A program made the position numbers and the translations under genes. The notes below the pieces were generated by a model that saw only the letters and a list, made by a program, of their open reading frames with translations, made no database searches and was not told the origin of the DNA. DNA of 60,957 nt from Fibrobacterota bacterium. Lineage in GTDB: Bacteria > Fibrobacterota > Fibrobacteria > UBA11236. Positions 57,770 through 60,957 of this stretch are shown here, piece by piece (the first letter of the stretch is position 1; each line of letters opens with the position of its first letter). Location of the stretch: the NCBI GenBank assembly GCA_028287465.1, contig JAQBPO010000011.1:1-60957 (forward strand), read 5' to 3'.

Positions 57770-58117
57770 TCATTCCGGATCCCATCTGAACGTCTCCATG
57801 CGCAGGGCGCCGGCTTCGCTCACCTTCACTCCCTCCTTCCGGAGCAGGGCCGCCTGCAATCCGCCCGCCCCGTCCATGGGGAGGGAAATATGCCCGTTAC
57901 GGTCGACCACGCGGTGCCAGGGAAGCTTTTCCCGTTCGGAGAGGGAGTGCAGCAGCCGTACCACCTGGCGCGCGCCGCGGGGATGGCCCGCCAGGGCCGC
58001 GACCTGTCCATAGGAGGCCACCTTGCCCTTGGGGATCCTACGGAGGACGGAGAGGAGGACGATGGTGAAGGGCGATAGGCCAGGCTTGGCCCGTGAATCG
58101 CTTTTCAAGCCAGGCAT
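57770..58117 (-). CDS. Alkyltransferase-like protein (MGMT family, ATL)
   Basis: Protein of 115 aa similar to the C-terminal domain of O6-alkylguanine-DNA alkyltransferases (FTIVLLSVLRRIPKGKVASYG; AALAGHPRGARQVVRLLHS). The active-site PCHRV reads PWHRVV, with Trp in place of the catalytic Cys, which defines ATL proteins. ATLs bind alkylated guanine and hand it to nucleotide excision repair without transferring the alkyl group. Start ATG at 58117 has no clear ribosome site. Confidence 0.88.
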   Translation of the reverse strand: MPGLKSDSRAKPGLSPFTIVLLSVLRRIPKGKVASYGQVAALAGHPRGARQVVRLLHSLSEREKLPWHRVVDRNGHISLPMDGAGGLQAALLRKEGVKVSEAGALRMETFRWDPE

Positions 58118-58188
58118 GTCCGCGAAGCGATCTCAGGAGATGTGAGCCGGGATGCCATTTAAAGCGAACTCAGGAGCGATGAGCCATC

Positions 58189-59994
58189 CTAAGCTTTATC
58201 CATGGAAAGCACCGCCAGGAAGGCCTCCTGCGGGATCTCCACGTTGCCCACGGCCTTCATGCGCTTCTTGCCCTCTTTCTGCTTGTCCAGCAGCTTGCGC
58301 TTGCGCGAGATATCGCCGCCGTAGCACTTGGCGGTAACGTTCTTGCGCAGGGCCTTCACCGTCGAGCGCGAGATCACGCGGCTGCCCACGGCCGCCTGGA
58401 TGATCACTTCGAACATCTGCTGCGGGATCAGCTCCTTCAGCTTTTCGCAAAGGGCATTGCCCCAGTTATAGGCCTTGTCCTTGTGGATGATCACGGAGAA
58501 GGCGTCCACGGGATCCCCGTTGAGGAGGATGTCCAGCTTGACCAGGGCGCCGGGCCGGTAGCCGATGAGCTCGTAGTCGAAAGAGGCGTAGCCCTTGGAT
58601 ACGGACTTCAGCTTGTCGAAGAAGTCGAACATGATCTCGCCCATGGGGAACTCGTACTTGAGATCCACCTTGTCCGGGGTGAGGTATTCCATGTTCTGGT
58701 AGATGCCGCGCTTCTCTTCCGCCAGCTTCATCACCGCGCCCACGTATTCCTTGGGCAGGATGAGCTGGGACTTGACGTAAGGCTCGTTGATGCCCTCGTA
58801 CTTGCCGGCGTCCGGCAGCTTGCTGGGATTCTCGACCGTGAACTCGGTGCCGTCGGTCATCTGCACGTGGTATTCCACGTTGGGGACGGTGGAGATGACG
58901 GTCATGTTGAATTCGCGGTCCAGGCGCTCGCGCACCACTTCCATGTGCAACAGGCCCAGGAAACCGACGCGGTACCCGAAGCCCAGGGCCAGGGATGTTT
59001 CCGGCTGCCAGGACAGGGCGGAATCGTTCAAGGCCAGCTTCTCGAGCGCCTCGCGAAGGTCCTCGAAGTCGTCCGTGTCCATGGGGTAGATCCCGGCGAA
59101 CACCATGGGGACGATGTCCTTGTAGCCCTTCAGGGCTTCGGTGGCGGGATTGCGGCGATCGATGACGGTATCGCCGATCTTGGTATCCTTCACGTTCTTG
59201 ATATTGGCCACCATGTAGCCCACCTCGCCCGCGGCCAGGGAATCCTGGGGCTCGCGCGTCATGGTGAGGGTGCCGATCTCGTTGATCTCGAACTCCTTGT
59301 CGTTCGCCATCAGCCGGATGGGGGCCTTGAGGTTGAGCACCCCGTCGAAGACGCGGATGAAGGCGATGGCGCCGCGGTAGGGATCGAACTTCGAATCGAA
59401 GATCAGGGCGCGCGCAGGCAGGTCCCGGTTCGCCTTGGGCGCGGGGATTTCCTCGATGACCCGGTCCAGCAGTTCCTTGATGCCGATGCCTTCCTTGGCG
59501 GACACGCGCAGGATGCGATCGGGTTCGTAACCGAGCAGTTCCCCGACGGATTCGGCGATATCGTCCGGATGGGCGGAGGGCAGGTCGATCTTGTTCAGGA
59601 TCGGGACCAAGGTCAGGTTCGCGTCCATGGCCAGGTACAGATTGCTGAGGGTCTGGGCCTCGACGCCCTGGGTCGCGTCCACGACCAGGATGGCGCCCTC
59701 GCAAGCGGCCAGGGAACGGGAGACCTCATAGGTGAAATCCACGTGCCCGGGGGTATCGATGAGATTCAGGAAGTACTGCTCTCCCTTATAGGTATAGAGC
59801 ATCCGTATAGCATGGGACTTGATCGTGATCCCGCGCTCCCGTTCCAGATCCATATCGTCCAGCACCTGGGCCTGCATGTCCTGTTTGGTGATGGTCTTGG
59901 TTACTTCCAGCATCCGGTCCGCGAGGGTGGACTTCCCATGATCGATATGGGCAATGATGCAGAAATTGCGAATTTTTGAGGGGTCTGGGCGCAT
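58189..59994 (-). CDS. lepA: Elongation factor 4 (LepA)
   Basis: Ribosome-associated GTPase of 601 aa, normal length. [16 protein letters not shown] is the P-loop, [20 protein letters not shown] the G3 region and [12 protein letters not shown] the G4 motif; the LepA-specific C-terminal domain ends with [20 protein letters not shown]. It back-translocates or remodels stalled ribosomes. Divergent from the cyclophilin gene. Confidence 0.98.
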   Translation of the reverse strand: MRPDPSKIRNFCIIAHIDHGKSTLADRMLEVTKTITKQDMQAQVLDDMDLERERGITIKSHAIRMLYTYKGEQYFLNLIDTPGHVDFTYEVSRSLAACEGAILVVDATQGVEAQTLSNLYLAMDANLTLVPILNKIDLPSAHPDDIAESVGELLGYEPDRILRVSAKEGIGIKELLDRVIEEIPAPKANRDLPARALIFDSKFDPYRGAIAFIRVFDGVLNLKAPIRLMANDKEFEINEIGTLTMTREPQDSLAAGEVGYMVANIKNVKDTKIGDTVIDRRNPATEALKGYKDIVPMVFAGIYPMDTDDFEDLREALEKLALNDSALSWQPETSLALGFGYRVGFLGLLHMEVVRERLDREFNMTVISTVPNVEYHVQMTDGTEFTVENPSKLPDAGKYEGINEPYVKSQLILPKEYVGAVMKLAEEKRGIYQNMEYLTPDKVDLKYEFPMGEIMFDFFDKLKSVSKGYASFDYELIGYRPGALVKLDILLNGDPVDAFSVIIHKDKAYNWGNALCEKLKELIPQQMFEVIIQAAVGSRVISRSTVKALRKNVTAKCYGGDISRKRKLLDKQKEGKKRMKAVGNVEIPQEAFLAVLSMDKA

Positions 59995-60098
59995 GGGTTT
60001 CCGTCAGAAAGAGGGGTGAAAGGTACGAAAATAAGGGGGTTACGTCAGGGCGGAAGGTCCGGGGTTTACCCCCTTCTGACGGGTTTTCGGCCCGAACA

Positions 60099-60126
60099 TT
60101 TACTAAATTCACTTTTCGGTTAGAAT
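60099..60126 (+). promoter_or_regulatory. Predicted promoter of the cyclophilin gene
   Basis: TTTACT (60099-60104), 16-nt spacer, TAGAAT (60121-60126). Start of transcription would be about 20 nt before the ATG. Confidence 0.4.
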
Positions 60127-60153
60127 CATCCCTTTCAATTCGGGTCCAATACC

Positions 60154-60699
60154 ATGATGGCAACGAACTTCTTGAAGCGGTCATTCCTCCCCTTGATCCT
60201 CCTGTCCTTGTCCCTGACGCAGGCTCAGCCCGCCGGTCGCCAGTACAACCGGGATTATTCCAAAACCAAGCAGATTTTCGCTGAAATCAAGACCCATGAG
60301 GGCACCATGAAGGTCGAGCTGTTCTTCAAACAAGCTCCCAATACGGTTTCCAACTTCCTCCATCTGGTCGATTCCGGCTTCTATAAAGGATTGCCCTTCC
60401 ACCGCATCATCGAAGGCTTCATGGCCCAGGGTGGGGATCCCAACGGGGACGGCACGGGCGGTCCAGGCTGGAAAATCGACGATGAACACAATGATTTGAA
60501 GCATGAGGCCGGAACCTTGTCCATGGCCAATGCCGGACCCAATACGGCCGGCTCGCAGTTTTTCCTATGCCATATGCCCCAACCCCATCTGGATGGGCGG
60601 CATACCATTTTCGGGAAATTGGTCTCCGGCTTCGACGTCTTGACCCGTTTGGAGCGGGGAGACCCGATGTTGGATATCAAAATCACCGAGGTGAAGTAG
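60154..60699 (+). CDS. Secreted cyclophilin-type peptidyl-prolyl isomerase
   Basis: Protein of 181 aa with a signal peptide ending AQPAG. The cyclophilin domain (about 42-180) has FHRIIEGFMAQGGDPNGDG, the TLSMANAGPNTAGSQFFLC active-site stretch and HTIFGKLVSGFDVL. It catalyses proline isomerisation, here in the periplasm. ATG at 60154 (or the next codon). A hairpin GCAAACGC / GCGTGTTTGC at 60728-60752 may terminate the gene. Confidence 0.93.
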   Translation: MMATNFLKRSFLPLILLSLSLTQAQPAGRQYNRDYSKTKQIFAEIKTHEGTMKVELFFKQAPNTVSNFLHLVDSGFYKGLPFHRIIEGFMAQGGDPNGDGTGGPGWKIDDEHNDLKHEAGTLSMANAGPNTAGSQFFLCHMPQPHLDGRHTIFGKLVSGFDVLTRLERGDPMLDIKITEVK

Positions 60700-60819
60700 T
60701 TTTTTCCCGTTTCGGGGCCGCTGATTGCGCAAACGCCTGAAAAGCGTGTTTGCATTACTACCTTTTTGACCGTTTCGCGACCTAAAAGCGATGGTGCATG
60801 GTAAAGGGAGTAGGTCCTT

Positions 60820-60957
60820 ATGGCCTCGGCGAATAAAAGTGCAAAATCCGGAAAGCCTGCGCAGAAGCCTGCGAAGGGTAGTGCGCCAAAAGCCGGCAAA
60901 AAGGAAGATGTGAAGCAGGGATCCCCCAAAAACAACTCCAAGCAGAAGACGGCCAAG
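60820..60957 (+). CDS. Lys/Ala-rich protein, 5' part only
   Basis: An open frame of 46 codons that runs off the window. It begins MASANKSAKSGKPAQKPAKG and continues as a disordered, Lys/Ala/Gly/Pro-rich chain (KQGSPKNNSKQKTAK). GGGAG lies 9 nt before the ATG. Such tails precede DksA-, sigma- or histone-like domains in some bacteria; the domain itself is outside the window, so no function is claimed. Confidence 0.6.
   Translation, partial: MASANKSAKSGKPAQKPAKGSAPKAGKKEDVKQGSPKNNSKQKTAK

Noticed and set aside
58118-58188. Imperfect direct repeats with CTCAGGAG upstream of lepA's stop
   Set aside because: Only about 8-12 bp shared with mismatches; could be chance in a GC-rich sequence.
58483-59979. 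Long plus-strand reading opposite lepA
   Set aside because: lepA is unmistakable on the minus strand; the reverse is a shadow.

Overview
This is a GC-rich bacterial chromosomal segment that I assign to a soil- or groundwater-type member of the Fibrobacterota, by inference. The main clues are two regulators of the TIGR02147 family, which is expanded in Fibrobacter. Others are many lipoproteins with FN3, kelch, MORN or malectin folds, a secreted protein with a T9SS-like C-terminal domain, and outer-membrane BamA/TamA-like proteins that imply a diderm envelope. No phage, IS element, CRISPR array or rRNA is visible, and I found no convincing tRNA. The housekeeping genes present are rpsT, rnpB, lepA, recN, nadK, trpBA, tyrA and a tldD/pmbA pair.

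Layout. 1-2.7 kb: site-2 protease, ribosomal protein S20 and a sigma-54 response regulator. 2.7-10.5 kb: a tightly coupled run of seven genes with a TPR membrane protein, a DUF4388 protein, three Roadblock/LC7 proteins, an MglA-type GTPase with a long FG/GF-rich tail, and an MglB-like Roadblock protein. 10.7-15.8 kb: tldD-pmbA, an ABC transporter and a small secreted protein. 15.86-16.34 kb: RNase P RNA. 16.4-20.1 kb: a tandem pair of outer-membrane beta-barrel proteins. 20.2-27.1 kb (minus): a lipoprotein, then two modules each made of a TIGR02147 regulator followed by a large lipoprotein gene. 27.3-27.5 kb: a nested perfect inverted repeat. 27.6-37.9 kb (minus): nine linked genes, trpB-trpA-chorismate mutase-tyrA-EPSP-synthase-like-nadK-recN-CPBP protease-CDP-alcohol phosphotransferase. 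38-48.5 kb: mixed secreted and enzymatic genes, including a solo DGQHR protein. 48.6-54.3 kb: five plus-strand genes coding for a FliF/FliG-like hybrid, a FlgO-like outer-membrane protein, a TPR lipoprotein, MotA and MotB. 54.3-61 kb: FN3 lipoprotein, malectin protein, alkyltransferase-like protein, lepA, a secreted cyclophilin and the start of a Lys/Ala-rich protein.

The most interesting candidate system is the 48.6-54.3 kb operon. It looks like a flagellar-type rotor/stator (FliF ring domain fused to FliG, plus MotAB) with no flagellar rod, hook, export or filament genes in view. The MglA/Roadblock operon in the same window is the kind of polarity switch that directs gliding motors in Myxococcus. 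Joining the two into one gliding or envelope machine is inference. Other notable points are an EPSP-synthase homologue that has lost its catalytic residues, a phosphatidyltransferase with a degenerate internal duplication, the regulator/lipoprotein pairs, a 31-bp perfect inverted repeat with a second repeat nested inside, 26-bp tandem repeats with compensatory changes, and phased A-tracts in a divergent promoter region.
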